Origin: Citrobacter sp. Marseille-Q6884
GTDB taxonomy: Bacteria > Pseudomonadota > Gammaproteobacteria > Enterobacterales > Enterobacteriaceae
Direction: 5' to 3'
DNA length: 64,000 nt
Assembly: GCF_945906775.1 (NCBI RefSeq)
Contig: NZ_CAMDRE010000002.1
Span: 806,001-870,000, forward strand
In this document: positions 33,437-42,209 of the stretch, in pieces
How positions within the stretch are numbered: position 1 is the first letter of the stretch
Layout of the letters: each line of letters begins with the position of its first letter
Notes under the pieces: generated by a model
Database searches by the model: none
Seen by the model: only the letters and a program-made list of their open reading frames with translations
What the model was told of the DNA's origin: nothing
Translations under genes and position numbers: made by a program

Positions 33437-34591
33437 ATGGTACTGACAACTGACGCAATAGAGAGCGCAAAAAGCCTGCTGAATGCGGGTGCTGAGAAAT
33501 TCAAAAATTATCCTGGCGACTTGTCACGTGTGCCAGCGTTTAACGTAACGCTTGGCGGCAGGGCGCTGATCATGCTGGATGAGAAACTGATCTCGTTAGA
33601 ATTAACAGATAACAGGGGCTTTAATGCTGATGAACTGACTATCACTGTTGATGACAGCCAGGGAGATATTGAGTTACCGCCGCGTGGCGCTGAATTATCG
33701 GTAGCGATAGGCTGGCAGGGAGAAAAACTGGTACACAAAGGGATTTTCATCGTGGATGAAATTGCGCACTCAGGACCGCCGGACCGTATCGAGATCACGG
33801 CCAGAAGTGCAGATTTCCGCGATGAATTTAACGTTAAGCGGGAGGTGTCGTGGCATGACGTTACAGTAGAGCGCATCGTCTCTGCTATAGCTCACAGGTA
33901 CAAGTTAAAACCTCTCATCTCAGAGCAACTGATGTCCGCCGAGATCGATCATGCAGATCAGACGCAGGAAAGCGATATGTCGTTTCTGACGCGCATGGCG
34001 GAAATGCTGGGTGCTATTGCAACTGTGAAAAATGGTTACCTGCTCTTCATCCTGCCTGGTGGCGGTGTCAGCGCAAATGGCAGAGCGTTGCCGGAGTTTT
34101 CCATCACGCGCAGCAGCGGAGATCGCCATTCTTTCCGGATTGCTGATCGCGACGCATACACTGGCGTGCAGGCGTACTGGCTTGATATGGATTTCGGGAA
34201 AAAGAAAAAGGTTACTGTTAAAAAGCGGAAGAAAACCGCAGACAAAAAGCCGCGTAGCAGCAGCCGGGAAGGGGACTATATTGCCGGTGAAGATGGTAAC
34301 GTTTTTGTACTCCGTACGACGTACAGCAGTGAGATGGCCGCACAACGTGCAGCCGCTGCAAAATGGCAACAACTCCAGCGCGGAGCTGCTGAGTTCTCTT
34401 TAACCCTGGCTTACGGGCGCGCGGATCTGTATCCGGAGATGCACGGAACGGTAACGAAGTTCAAAGACGTCATTGACGGCCAGGACTGGATAATTGCGAA
34501 GGCAAGCCACACTATTGACGATAGTGGGTTTAAAACGCGGCTGGAGTTGGAAGCAAAAATACCTGAATGGATTGCAGAAACCGAATCATAG
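33437..34591 (+). CDS. D: Tail/baseplate hub protein gpD (late control D)
   Basis: 384 residues from ATG 33437, after GGGAGGAG. VgrG/gp27-like hub domain (DELTITVDDSQGDIELPPRG, GAELSVAIGWQGEKLVHKGI, VERIVSAIAHRYKLKP), a Lys-rich loop (KKKKVTVKKRKKTADKKP) and a second barrel. It forms the baseplate hub between gpV and the tail tube. In P2, D follows U in the same transcript; here it is divergent from FI with its own Ogr-type site. Confidence 0.93.
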   Translation: MVLTTDAIESAKSLLNAGAEKFKNYPGDLSRVPAFNVTLGGRALIMLDEKLISLELTDNRGFNADELTITVDDSQGDIELPPRGAELSVAIGWQGEKLVHKGIFIVDEIAHSGPPDRIEITARSADFRDEFNVKREVSWHDVTVERIVSAIAHRYKLKPLISEQLMSAEIDHADQTQESDMSFLTRMAEMLGAIATVKNGYLLFILPGGGVSANGRALPEFSITRSSGDRHSFRIADRDAYTGVQAYWLDMDFGKKKKVTVKKRKKTADKKPRSSSREGDYIAGEDGNVFVLRTTYSSEMAAQRAAAAKWQQLQRGAAEFSLTLAYGRADLYPEMHGTVTKFKDVIDGQDWIIAKASHTIDDSGFKTRLELEAKIPEWIAETES

Positions 34592-34636
34592 CGGCCATAA
34601 TATGAGCGAGTTCAACTCCCGCCATGGGAGGCCATT

Positions 34637-34885
34637 ATGTTTAAGTGTCCTGTTTGTGGTGCCGTCGCCCGTACGCGCACCAGTCGCCCTCTTAGTGAAA
34701 TGACAGTCCGGCATTATCACCAGTGCCAGAATTTCGAATGCAGTATTACGTTTACTACGCTCAACAGCGTTGAGAAGCTGGTAACCAAGCGAGCACCACG
34801 CGATAAGTTACCAGCTGATTTCATTCCATCCGATGCTTTCCCCGCTTCGCACTATGGGAGGGATCAGCTTAATTTGGCCCTCTAA
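34637..34885 (+). CDS. ogr: Ogr/Delta-type zinc-finger late activator
   Basis: 82 residues. Cys residues C4/C7 (FKCPVC) and C30/C35 (CQNFEC) form the Ogr zinc finger; the sequence ARTRTSRPLSEMTVRHYHQC is typical. It binds TGT-N12-ACA and contacts the RNA polymerase alpha subunit to switch on late genes. It is 45 nt after D, next to attR, as in P2. Confidence 0.95.
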   Translation: MFKCPVCGAVARTRTSRPLSEMTVRHYHQCQNFECSITFTTLNSVEKLVTKRAPRDKLPADFIPSDAFPASHYGRDQLNLAL

Positions 34886-34889
34886 ATAG

Positions 34890-34934
34890 TGGCAGCAAAA
34901 GTCCAGCCATTACCTGTGATTACCAGCGATTACC
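34890..34934 (+). promoter_or_regulatory. Right attachment-arm repeats (Int/Cox candidates)
   Basis: TGGCAGCA at 34890-34897 repeats the left-arm motif. Then ATTACC occurs three times at 34909, 34919 and 34929, a 10-bp period, in the same direction. The second set is a good candidate for Cox or additional Int sites. Confidence 0.55.
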
Positions 34935-34946
34935 ATCAAAGAGAGT

Positions 34947-34983
34947 CTTATTTATCATAAGGTTATGTTTTATAAGGCTCTCT
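34947..34983 (+). other. Imperfect inverted repeat downstream of ogr
   Basis: AGAGAGTCTTAT near 34939-34952 pairs with ATAAGGCTCTCT near 34973-34984 (11 of 12, one G-T) around an A/T-rich loop. Possible ogr terminator or part of the attachment arm. Coordinates are approximate. Confidence 0.35.
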
Positions 34984-34990
34984 AATAGTT

Positions 34991-35112
34991 TTTAAAATCC
35001 CTCGGCGTTCGCGCTGTGTGGGTTCAAGTCCCACTCCGGGTACCATGGGAAAGAATAGAATAATCAAAGCAATAAGCAGTGTCGTGAAACCACCTACGGG
35101 TGGTTTTTTTGT
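34991..35112 (+). repeat. attR core: right copy of 122-bp direct repeat, with leuZ 3' fragment
   Basis: Exact copy of 2216-2337. 34991-35045 is the last 55 nt of tRNA-Leu (no 5' half, so not functional), and 35087-35111 is the terminator hairpin copy. Confidence 0.93.
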
Positions 35113-35156
35113 GCCTGAAATTTAATGTCCTGACGCGCTGTATATCTTGTCTCCCT

Positions 35157-35180
35157 ATAAGCGGGTAGCCACCCGCTTAT
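35157..35180 (-). terminator. Terminator-like hairpin at the LysR gene end
   Basis: ATAAGCGGGT (35157-35166), loop AGCC, ACCCGCTTAT (35171-35180), a perfect 10-bp stem overlapping the stop codon. Confidence 0.6.
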
Positions 35181-36073
35181 TTATCCCGCAGTTCTTGCGC
35201 TAGCGCGATAAACGCTTTCAACCTAGGTGGAACATGGCGCCTGCCGGGGTAGTAGAGGCGTAATCCTCCGAAGGATGGGCACCACTCTTCCAGTACGCTG
35301 ACCAGTCGCCCTTGCGCGATATCCTCCTGCACAAACCACTCGGAAATAAATGCAATCCCCACGCCGCTGAGTACAGCGCGACGGATGGCTTGCATCTCGT
35401 TCAGTACGATACGCGGCGGGATGTTTAGTGAAAATTTTTGCTGATGGCGCTCCAGTTCCCAGTGATAAATACCGCCGTGCGACATGCGCATACCGATGCT
35501 GCGGTGTTGCAGTAAATCCTCTGGTGACTGCGGCGTGCCGTGTGTGGCGAAGTATTCAGGTGTGGCTACCACTAACATACGGATATCCGGTGTGAGCGAA
35601 ACGGCAATCATATCTTGCGGCACCGATTCCGCGAGTCGGATCCCGGCGTCATAGCCTTCCGCCACGATATCAACCATTCTGGATTCACTGGTGATATCAA
35701 GACGCATGTGTGGGTAACGCTGCAGATAGACTTCAATCAGCGGCTGATAGAGCAGGGATACGCTCTCCTGCGGAGCATTGATGCGCAGCGTTCCTGTCGG
35801 GGTATCTGACGTTGTGGCGATCTCTTCTGAGACTCGCTGAATCTCAGCCAGCGCGGGCGCAATGCGTTCGATGTAGCGCTCACCCGCAGGCGTAAGGGCC
35901 ACACTGCGCGTGGATCGGTTAAACAGACGTACTTTCAGCTGAGTTTCCTGGCTGGCGACGATTCTGCTGACGGCAGTAGCCGACATGCCCAACTCACGCG
36001 CTGCGGCACGAAAACTCAACCTGTTCGCGACGGCCAGAACCACTTCCAGTTCAATCAATCCACTACGATGCAT
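35177..36073 (-). CDS. LysR-family transcriptional regulator
   Basis: 298 residues. N-terminal winged HTH (VVLAVANRLSFRAAARELGM, SATAVSRIVASQE) and a substrate-binding domain (TGTLRINAPQESVSLLYQPL). Divergent from the aldehyde dehydrogenase gene with 104 bp between, so it probably controls that gene and itself; the inducer is unknown. The intergenic stretch contains ATCATGATGATCAT-type dyads that could be its site. Confidence 0.9.
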   Translation of the reverse strand: MHRSGLIELEVVLAVANRLSFRAAARELGMSATAVSRIVASQETQLKVRLFNRSTRSVALTPAGERYIERIAPALAEIQRVSEEIATTSDTPTGTLRINAPQESVSLLYQPLIEVYLQRYPHMRLDITSESRMVDIVAEGYDAGIRLAESVPQDMIAVSLTPDIRMLVVATPEYFATHGTPQSPEDLLQHRSIGMRMSHGGIYHWELERHQQKFSLNIPPRIVLNEMQAIRRAVLSGVGIAFISEWFVQEDIAQGRLVSVLEEWCPSFGGLRLYYPGRRHVPPRLKAFIALAQELRDK

Positions 36074-36177
36074 AGATTATCCCGATTTTCGGTACACCCC
36101 GTGCAGGATAAACCCTCTTATCATGATGATCATCTGTTTTTATACTCGCTTCATCCACTGAACAGAGAGAGCCTGCT

Positions 36178-37593
36178 ATGCAGCATATCGATAAAATTTA
36201 CCTTAACGGTGAGTTCGTTACCCCTCACGGCGAAGAATATTTCACGCTTTATAACCCGGCCACTGAAGAAGCTATTGGTCGTGTACGTCTGGCTGATGAG
36301 GTCGATGCAGAGCGGGCAATTGCCGCCGCGAAAGCCGCTTTTCCCGGTTGGTCAAAAACCCGTAAAGCAGAGCGCATTGAGGTATTACAACGCATGCATA
36401 ATGCGGTTGTGGCGTGTGAAGACGCGCTGCTTGACGCCATTGTCACTGAATACGGTGCACCGAAGGTAAGAGGACGCTGGATGGCGCAATATCCTGCCGA
36501 TGTGATTGCTCAGGCTATTGAAACGCTGGAAAACTTTGAGTTCGTCGAGCAGGCCGGTCATGCGCAAGTGATCATGACGCCGGTCGGAGTGGCAGGGCTG
36601 ATTACCCCGTGGAACAGCAATGCGGGTTTCATCTGCAATAAGCTGGCAACAGCGATGGCCGCAGGTTGTACGGCAGTGATAAAACCGAGCGAAATGAGCG
36701 CGATACAGACGCAAATTATTACGGAAGCTCTGCATAAGGCCAACATTCCGGCTGGCGTATTCAACATCATTACAGGGCGCGGTGAGGTCGTCGGCGATGT
36801 CATTAACCATCATCCCGACATTGCCAAAATCTCCTTCACCGGCTCGACGGCGGTCGGAAAACACATTGTCGCCAGCAGCGCGCAGTCGCTTAAGCGCGTG
36901 ACGCTCGAACTGGGCGGGAAATCGCCGACGATTATCCTTGATGATGCGGATGTTGCGCAATCCGTACCGCTGGTGCTGGCGGCGGGCTTTATGAACAGTG
37001 GGCAGGCCTGCGTTGCCGGGACGCGTATTCTGGTGCCGCGTAGCCGTCAGACCGAGTTTGAGCGAGCCATCGTGGAAGCCATTAGTACGATACAGACGGG
37101 CGATCCGCGGGATGAAAAAACGGAAATAGGTCCGATGGTCAGCCAGAAACAGTGGCAGCGCGTGCAGGATTATATCCGTTTAGGCATAGAAGAGGGGGCA
37201 ACACTGCTGGCTGGCGGTGAAGGTCGTCCTTGCGGGCTGGAGAAAGGCTGGTTTATCAAGCCGACGCTGTTTTGCGGTCATAACCAGATGCGTATTGCTC
37301 GCGAGGAGATTTTTGGTCCGGTGTTGGTGCTCATCCCTTATGACGATGAGGCTGAGGCGCTGGCGATTGCCAACGATACCCATTATGGCCTGAGCGCGTT
37401 AGTGCTCAGCGGTGACCATCAGCGTGGGATACGTCTGGCGCAACAGATTGAGTCCGGCAGGGTGATGGTCAACACGCTGGCCCACGAACCGAAAGCGCCT
37501 TTCGGTGGCTTCAAACAGTCGGGGCTTGGCCGTGAAATGGGGAAATGGGGGATGCAGGCTTATCTGGAAGCGAAAGCAATAATGGCAGGGTAA
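36178..37593 (+). CDS. NAD(P)-dependent aldehyde dehydrogenase
   Basis: Oxidises an aldehyde to the acid. 471 residues of the classical ALDH superfamily: GVAGLITPWNSN near 140, cofactor-binding FTGSTAVGK, general base E244 (ELGGKS), nucleophile C278 (GQACVAG), and the late EEIFGPVL and PFGGFKQSGLGRE motifs. Substrate not determinable; the regulator divergent from it suggests induced expression on a specific aldehyde or its precursor. Confidence 0.93.
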   Translation: MQHIDKIYLNGEFVTPHGEEYFTLYNPATEEAIGRVRLADEVDAERAIAAAKAAFPGWSKTRKAERIEVLQRMHNAVVACEDALLDAIVTEYGAPKVRGRWMAQYPADVIAQAIETLENFEFVEQAGHAQVIMTPVGVAGLITPWNSNAGFICNKLATAMAAGCTAVIKPSEMSAIQTQIITEALHKANIPAGVFNIITGRGEVVGDVINHHPDIAKISFTGSTAVGKHIVASSAQSLKRVTLELGGKSPTIILDDADVAQSVPLVLAAGFMNSGQACVAGTRILVPRSRQTEFERAIVEAISTIQTGDPRDEKTEIGPMVSQKQWQRVQDYIRLGIEEGATLLAGGEGRPCGLEKGWFIKPTLFCGHNQMRIAREEIFGPVLVLIPYDDEAEALAIANDTHYGLSALVLSGDHQRGIRLAQQIESGRVMVNTLAHEPKAPFGGFKQSGLGREMGKWGMQAYLEAKAIMAG

Positions 37594-37629
37594 AATCCAG
37601 CCAGAATCTTCTCCACATGTCTGTCACAG

Positions 37630-37974
37630 TTACCTGCGCAGGGGTGCGTTATGCATAAAGCTCCCCCGTGCGGGATTATTCATAAATCCATCCCGGGCAG
37701 GATTGTAGTTATGATTCTGAAAGCCATTGATCATGATCGGATCGCCTGCGCCATCCAGGATCACAAACGGTCCGCGCATCCTGTTTCGTGCTTTGAACGT
37801 GAAGCCGATATCATCGTCGCCGCCAATCACGATGACACCGCTACCTGTCGCTAACGCGGCGCTTAATTCTCGCTCCCGGCTGGCCTGGTTCTGAAAAGCA
37901 CTGGCTGCAAGAGAGGATGAGACCATCAGCAGGAGAACGAAGATGGCGTATGAGAATGCCGGTAGTCGCTTCAC
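37630..37974 (-). CDS. Small exported protein with NPAR-type repeats, unknown function
   Basis: 114 residues with a Sec signal peptide (YAIFVLLLMVSSSLAASAFQ). The mature part includes GSGVIVIGGDDDIGFTF and a C-terminal repeat of the form NPAR-x-x-F-M-x-N (NPARDGFMNNPARGSFMHN). Probably periplasmic. No family recognised. Single gene between the ALDH gene and the next, convergent with the former. Confidence 0.6.
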   Translation of the reverse strand: MKRLPAFSYAIFVLLLMVSSSLAASAFQNQASRERELSAALATGSGVIVIGGDDDIGFTFKARNRMRGPFVILDGAGDPIMINGFQNHNYNPARDGFMNNPARGSFMHNAPLRR

Positions 37975-38130
37975 GATGAATACCTGAACAAAGTGTGGCT
38001 ATTAAAGTATAGCGTTTAGCGGGTATCCCATCCGGGTTTTCACGGCTGTCATTGAGGGTCAGGAGGGGCAAATTAACCACTATAATGAAAACAGATAACA
38101 GGTCATTGCACCTGTCTGCAGACGATCCTG

Positions 38131-38847
38131 GTGTGGGAGGTGATTATTAAAGACTTACTTCCTCCGACGGTCATGTTTGCCACATTACTCGTCTTTAGCG
38201 GCATTGCGTATCCGGCGGCAAATAACATTAGCGTGGTACTGATGCGGTCAGAACAGACCATGACGACTGATCTTATTGTTTCAGCGCAGCAGCGTTTTAA
38301 TCAAATTCGCACTTATCAAGTCATGATGCGCTCCTCGTCGCCCCAGGGTGAAAGTAAAATTATTCGATATAGCTACCAAAAGCCCGGTTACGTCAGGATG
38401 GATTTTACCCAACCGCATTCTGGTGCAGTGCTGATCTATAGCCCCGTCAGCGCAAGCGTGAAGTTATGGCCATTTGGATTGGGCACATTACCCGTTCTGA
38501 CACTTTCACCCGCTAACTCGCTGATACAAGATGATCGCGGTCACCGGGTAGATCAGTCTGACATTGGTGTTTTATTGGGGAACATTCGTCGTCTACAACG
38601 TGATGGCACAACCACCCTCCTCGGTGAGGAGAAACTGTCGGGGCGGACCACAACACATGTCTCCGTGCGGGGACCTGCGACAATGTCCGTTGAGGGGGTT
38701 CACCGGTATGACATCTGGTTAGATAAATATCATGGACTTCCCGCCAAAGTGATCAGCTATGCGCCTGATGGACAACGGCTGGAAACGGTCCTGATGGATG
38801 CGATGGTCATCGACATCCGTTTTCCTGTGGATTTTTTTACCCCGTAA
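38131..38847 (+). CDS. Exported LolA/DUF1571-like lipoprotein-sorting-type protein
   Basis: Up to 238 residues. The start is uncertain: GTG 38131, or ATG 38173 giving a clear signal peptide (MFATLLVFSGIAYPAA). The mature part has a LolA-like pattern of strands: TTDLIVSAQQRFNQIRTYQV, KIIRYSYQKPGYVRMDFTQP, GAVLIYSPVSASVKLWPFG, and a closing DIWLDKYHGLPAKVISYAPD. Such proteins bind lipid or lipoprotein in the periplasm. It is 12 nt upstream of the SRPBCC gene, so likely one operon. Confidence 0.6.
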   Translation: MWEVIIKDLLPPTVMFATLLVFSGIAYPAANNISVVLMRSEQTMTTDLIVSAQQRFNQIRTYQVMMRSSSPQGESKIIRYSYQKPGYVRMDFTQPHSGAVLIYSPVSASVKLWPFGLGTLPVLTLSPANSLIQDDRGHRVDQSDIGVLLGNIRRLQRDGTTTLLGEEKLSGRTTTHVSVRGPATMSVEGVHRYDIWLDKYHGLPAKVISYAPDGQRLETVLMDAMVIDIRFPVDFFTP

Positions 38848-38859
38848 GGAGTCGGGTCT

Positions 38860-39330
38860 ATGGCCGAATATCAGTTCTCCACCGTCTGGCGGGTTGAGGC
38901 TTCGTTGCAGGAGGTATGGGATGTTTTTTCTCATCCGGATCAGTGGCCGGAATGGTGGGCATGTCTCGAAAAAGTCATTGAAATTAAAAGCGGCGACAGC
39001 CAAGGGATTGGGGCGTTGCACCGTTATACCTGGAAGGGGGCACTGCCTTATCGATTAACGTTTGATATCAATGTATTGAATATTATGCCTTGTTATCGCC
39101 TGGAAGGTGAAGCCAGCGGAGAGGTCGAAGGGAGAGGGGTATGGTCTTTTTCTGACTACGGGGAGGAGACCATTGTCAGGTATGACTGGCATGTCCGGAC
39201 GACCCTTCGCTGGATGAATTATCTTGCGCCACTGGCGGCTCCCGTATTTCGCTGGAATCACGATACGGTCATGCGTGAGGGCGCAAAGGGGCTGGCGCGC
39301 AAATTAGGCACCCGCGTACGTGAGTTTTAA
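38860..39330 (+). CDS. SRPBCC/polyketide-cyclase-like protein
   Basis: 156 residues (MAEYQFSTVWRVEASLQEVW, DVFSHPDQWPEWWACLEKVI), the start-type helix-grip fold that holds hydrophobic ligands. No signal peptide, so cytoplasmic. Follows the LolA-like gene closely (12 nt). Together with that gene it suggests a lipid-related pathway (inference). Confidence 0.8.
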   Translation: MAEYQFSTVWRVEASLQEVWDVFSHPDQWPEWWACLEKVIEIKSGDSQGIGALHRYTWKGALPYRLTFDINVLNIMPCYRLEGEASGEVEGRGVWSFSDYGEETIVRYDWHVRTTLRWMNYLAPLAAPVFRWNHDTVMREGAKGLARKLGTRVREF

Positions 39331-39358
39331 TGTTGCCGAATAAACAGGCGATAAAGTA

Positions 39359-40390
39359 TCAGTCCTTGCCCTGATACGTAAACTCACCGCCGTTTTTTAT
39401 TAATAAGGCGGCGATATCGTCTAACGTTTTATCTAATTCCTGTGCATTTTTTATTCCTGCGTTGCGTAACTTCTCTAAGTTTTCTCGTGATGCGTTATCC
39501 AGCGCTGGATCGGCATCATACAATTCAGGCTGTATCCGAAAATATTTAGATTTAGCATCATCTACCGTTGAGGCTATCTGTTGCAAATAATACGCAGTCA
39601 TTTGTGGTCCACCTTCGAGCGCGATATCAATGGCAGGTTTTGCCCAACCGAACGGTCCCCAGTCTTTAACTTCTGAGAACGAATAACTTTGTAACTTTTT
39701 ACCGGTACCCAGCGAGATAATAATCATGTCTTTGATGCCTGCGACATTGCTAAATTTGATGGCCTCGGAATACGCGCAGAGTGCGGGATCGTTTGCGACC
39801 ACACCCCCATCAACCAGTACGAATTTTTGTGCCAAAGGCGGCAATGAGTAAATACGTGCCGCTTCGAAATAGGTGGGGGCTGCAGAGGTTCCCCGTAAGG
39901 CATCTCTGACCAGAAAATTCATATTCTTCGCCACTGCCGAATGCTGCTTGAAAATGATTGGCTGACGACGGCTCACATCATAAGAAACAAAGCAGGTTGG
40001 TTTTAATAATTCACTTATTTTGGTTTCACCGAAGGCCGTTTTTAATACCCGTTCAAGCTCTTTTGCAGAGTATTTTTCATCGCTGACGCCCCCTAATGAA
40101 CCAATCGCTTTCCAGACACCAACATCAAAAATGTCATCGCCGTCTTCAAGGTAGAAATTGACGGCTTCCTGAGCAGAATATTTAGGTTTGCCTTTGGCAT
40201 CAGGGTACACGTAGGCGGAACAAAGAATGGCACCAGTACTGGTGCCGGCGACAAGGTCGAAGTAATCGGCTAATCGGGAGGCGGGTTTTTTGGATAGCTT
40301 TTGTAATTTTTTCTCCAGTTCGACCAATATCATACCCGGCAGAATGCCTCTTATCCCACCGCCATCAATTGATAATATTCTCATTGCCAT
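39359..40390 (-). CDS. Patatin-like phospholipase/acyl hydrolase
   Basis: 343 residues from ATG 40390 (MAMRILSIDGGGIRGILPGM) with GGGGA upstream; a longer frame to 40597 lacks conserved sequence. The Ser-Asp dyad is present: oxyanion loop DGGGIRG (9-15), nucleophile S51 in GTSTG, and Asp in LVDGGVVAND. It would release fatty acids from phospholipids in the cytoplasm. Patatins serve as CBASS effectors (CapV) in some systems, but no nucleotide cyclase gene is nearby. Confidence 0.9.
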   Translation of the reverse strand: MAMRILSIDGGGIRGILPGMILVELEKKLQKLSKKPASRLADYFDLVAGTSTGAILCSAYVYPDAKGKPKYSAQEAVNFYLEDGDDIFDVGVWKAIGSLGGVSDEKYSAKELERVLKTAFGETKISELLKPTCFVSYDVSRRQPIIFKQHSAVAKNMNFLVRDALRGTSAAPTYFEAARIYSLPPLAQKFVLVDGGVVANDPALCAYSEAIKFSNVAGIKDMIIISLGTGKKLQSYSFSEVKDWGPFGWAKPAIDIALEGGPQMTAYYLQQIASTVDDAKSKYFRIQPELYDADPALDNASRENLEKLRNAGIKNAQELDKTLDDIAALLIKNGGEFTYQGKD

Positions 40391-40732
40391 TTTATCTTCC
40401 CCACAGGACAGGAAACGTGAACGAGGATTAATGCGGAAATCGGTTTTTACCGGCTCTACGGGTTTATATAAGCAGATTTTGAGCTGTTCGGCGTTAATGA
40501 GATTGCGTGATCTTCCTGAGAGCACCCCACGTCGCGACTGTACTTTTATGCCGGTAAATGGCTTAATGACGGCTGCGTAGTCGCTTTTTTCATTCACAGT
40601 TAACAGGTCTGTTATTGATGAATAATCACCATCGATCCACCTTCTTATACCAGCGTCTGTCTGCTGTGATGATCGCGTACGGCTTGTACTCCTTTAGCCG
40701 TCATTTCACTCATAAAACATGGACAGACAGCA

Positions 40733-41875
40733 ATGCAACGTCGCCAATTTCTCAAAAATAGCGTTCTCCTTTCCGCCGCCGGTTTGGTAGGCCCCTCAAT
40801 GGTGAGCCAGACGGTACACGCCGCAGAGTCATCAGTGGCTCCCGTGGCGCGTCGGCGTTTTGTGCTATCGCAAACCTACAAGCTGAACCCACCGCAAGGG
40901 TCAAGTGGTGAGGTCAAACTGTGGATCCCACTGCCGGTAGACACGGCGTTTCAGCAGATGACTGAACTGGCCTTTAGCGGCAACTATACGCAGGCTTACG
41001 TCACCACCAATAATACCTATGGCGCGAAAACGCTCTTTGCCCGTTGGCCCCATTCGCAGGGTGAACTGCTGATCAAGGTGGATATTGATATTGAAACCAC
41101 CGACTGGGAGCCGCTGAAACAGGATGCGCTAAAAACCTGGCAGGCACCGGAGCAGATTGTTTACCCGCTGGACGTGAAGCCCTACTTATTGCCGACAGCG
41201 CATACTCCAGTTGACGGACTGGTACAGGAAACTGCGCGTAAAATTACCGGCAGTGAGCACGATCCATTGAAAAAAGCCCACCTGATCTATAACTGGGTCA
41301 GTAGCCATATGGAGCGCGATAATGACGTTATCGGCTGCGGGACGGGGGATGTTGCGGAGATCCTGAAGAGCGGCAAGCTCAAGGGAAAATGCACTGATAT
41401 GAGTTCTGTTTTCGTGGCACTGGCGCGCGCCAGCGGCATTCCTGCGCGTGAGTTGTTTGGTATTCGCCTGGGACGAGCCAATAAACTTGAGCGCTATTCG
41501 AAAAGCGCGTTTGGCAAAGCCGATAGTGCCGGCGTTGCCGATGTCAGCGGAGGACAGCACTGTCGCGCAGAGTTCTATCTGGCCGGTTACGGCTGGCTGC
41601 CTTGTGACCCGGCGGACGTCACGAAGATGCGTCTGGCGGAGAAAAAAACGCATCAGGATGCCGATGTACAGGCGGTGAACACCTACCTGTTTGGTAACTG
41701 GGAAATGAACTGGGTGGGATTCAACTACGGACGCGATTTCGAACTGTATCCGGCAACAGAGCAGGGCGCAATGAACAACTTTGGCTATCCCTATGCGGAA
41801 GTGGATGGCGATCCGATCAATTTCTATGACCCTAAAGCGTTCTCCTACAGCTATGTCGCAACAGAACAACGCTAA
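40733..41875 (+). CDS. Exported transglutaminase-like protein (Tat signal)
   Basis: 380 residues. The N-terminus is a twin-arginine-type signal (MQRRQFLKNSVLLSAAGLVG, ending TVHAAES). The transglutaminase/cysteine-protease-like core has C220 (GKCTDMSSVFVALARASGIP), a His in GGQHCRAEFYLAGYGWLP and Asp in CDPAD. Probably periplasmic, acting as a protease, peptidase or crosslinker; substrate unknown. Its end overlaps the MerT-like gene by 23 nt, suggesting one operon with the two metal genes. Confidence 0.82.
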   Translation: MQRRQFLKNSVLLSAAGLVGPSMVSQTVHAAESSVAPVARRRFVLSQTYKLNPPQGSSGEVKLWIPLPVDTAFQQMTELAFSGNYTQAYVTTNNTYGAKTLFARWPHSQGELLIKVDIDIETTDWEPLKQDALKTWQAPEQIVYPLDVKPYLLPTAHTPVDGLVQETARKITGSEHDPLKKAHLIYNWVSSHMERDNDVIGCGTGDVAEILKSGKLKGKCTDMSSVFVALARASGIPARELFGIRLGRANKLERYSKSAFGKADSAGVADVSGGQHCRAEFYLAGYGWLPCDPADVTKMRLAEKKTHQDADVQAVNTYLFGNWEMNWVGFNYGRDFELYPATEQGAMNNFGYPYAEVDGDPINFYDPKAFSYSYVATEQR

Positions 41876-42209
41876 AGGGGCTGGACTCACCCTTCTGACG
41901 GCCGCTGCGGCTGCCGTCACCGCGGGATTATGCTGTGTCGGGCCGCTGTTATATCTACTGTTTGGCATATCAGCGGCGAGCTTTACTGTCTTCACTCGCG
42001 TTGAGTTTTTACGTCTTCCCCTGATGGTGCTGACGTTAGGGTTATTGCTCCAGGTGTTCTGGCGGCTCTACTTTTCCAAACGCTTGTGGTGTTCCCGCTG
42101 GCTGACCTTAACGCAGATGCGCATTTTCTACTGGTGTGCCCTGGCGTTGATTGTGCCTGTCTTATTTTACCCAACGCTGGTGGCCTGGTTTTATGAGGTA
42201 TTTGAATGA
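41853..42209 (+). CDS. MerT-like membrane transporter
   Basis: 118 residues from ATG 41853 (MSQQNNAKGAGLTLLTAAAA). Three hydrophobic segments; the first holds the paired cysteines of mercuric transporters (AGLCCVGPLLYLLFGISAAS), and a further Cys pair region is W-C-S and YWC. In mer operons MerT takes Hg(II) from MerP to the cytoplasm. No merA or merR is present, so the metal may differ. ATGA-like 4-nt overlap with the next gene. Confidence 0.75.
   Translation: MSQQNNAKGAGLTLLTAAAAAVTAGLCCVGPLLYLLFGISAASFTVFTRVEFLRLPLMVLTLGLLLQVFWRLYFSKRLWCSRWLTLTQMRIFYWCALALIVPVLFYPTLVAWFYEVFE

Larger units (their letters stand above)
2216..35112. mobile_element. P2-family (Peduovirus-like) prophage inserted in leuZ
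   Basis: The element spans from the left to the right copy of a perfect 122-bp direct repeat. It holds a tyrosine integrase, lysogeny switch, HUH replication initiator, cos site, and a full set of head, lysis, baseplate, tail-fibre, sheath/tube, tape-measure, D and Ogr genes. All expected P2 structural genes are present and open. The only damaged gene found is the serine invertase. Differences from P2 itself are accessory genes between repressor and int, two D12 methylases, an invertible tail-fibre cassette, and an inverted FI-to-U operon. The prophage may be inducible; sequence alone cannot prove it. Confidence 0.95.

Noticed and set aside
39359..40390. Patatin gene as a CBASS effector
   Set aside because: No cGAS/DncV-like cyclase or Cap genes are adjacent; the neighbours are SRPBCC and transglutaminase-like genes.
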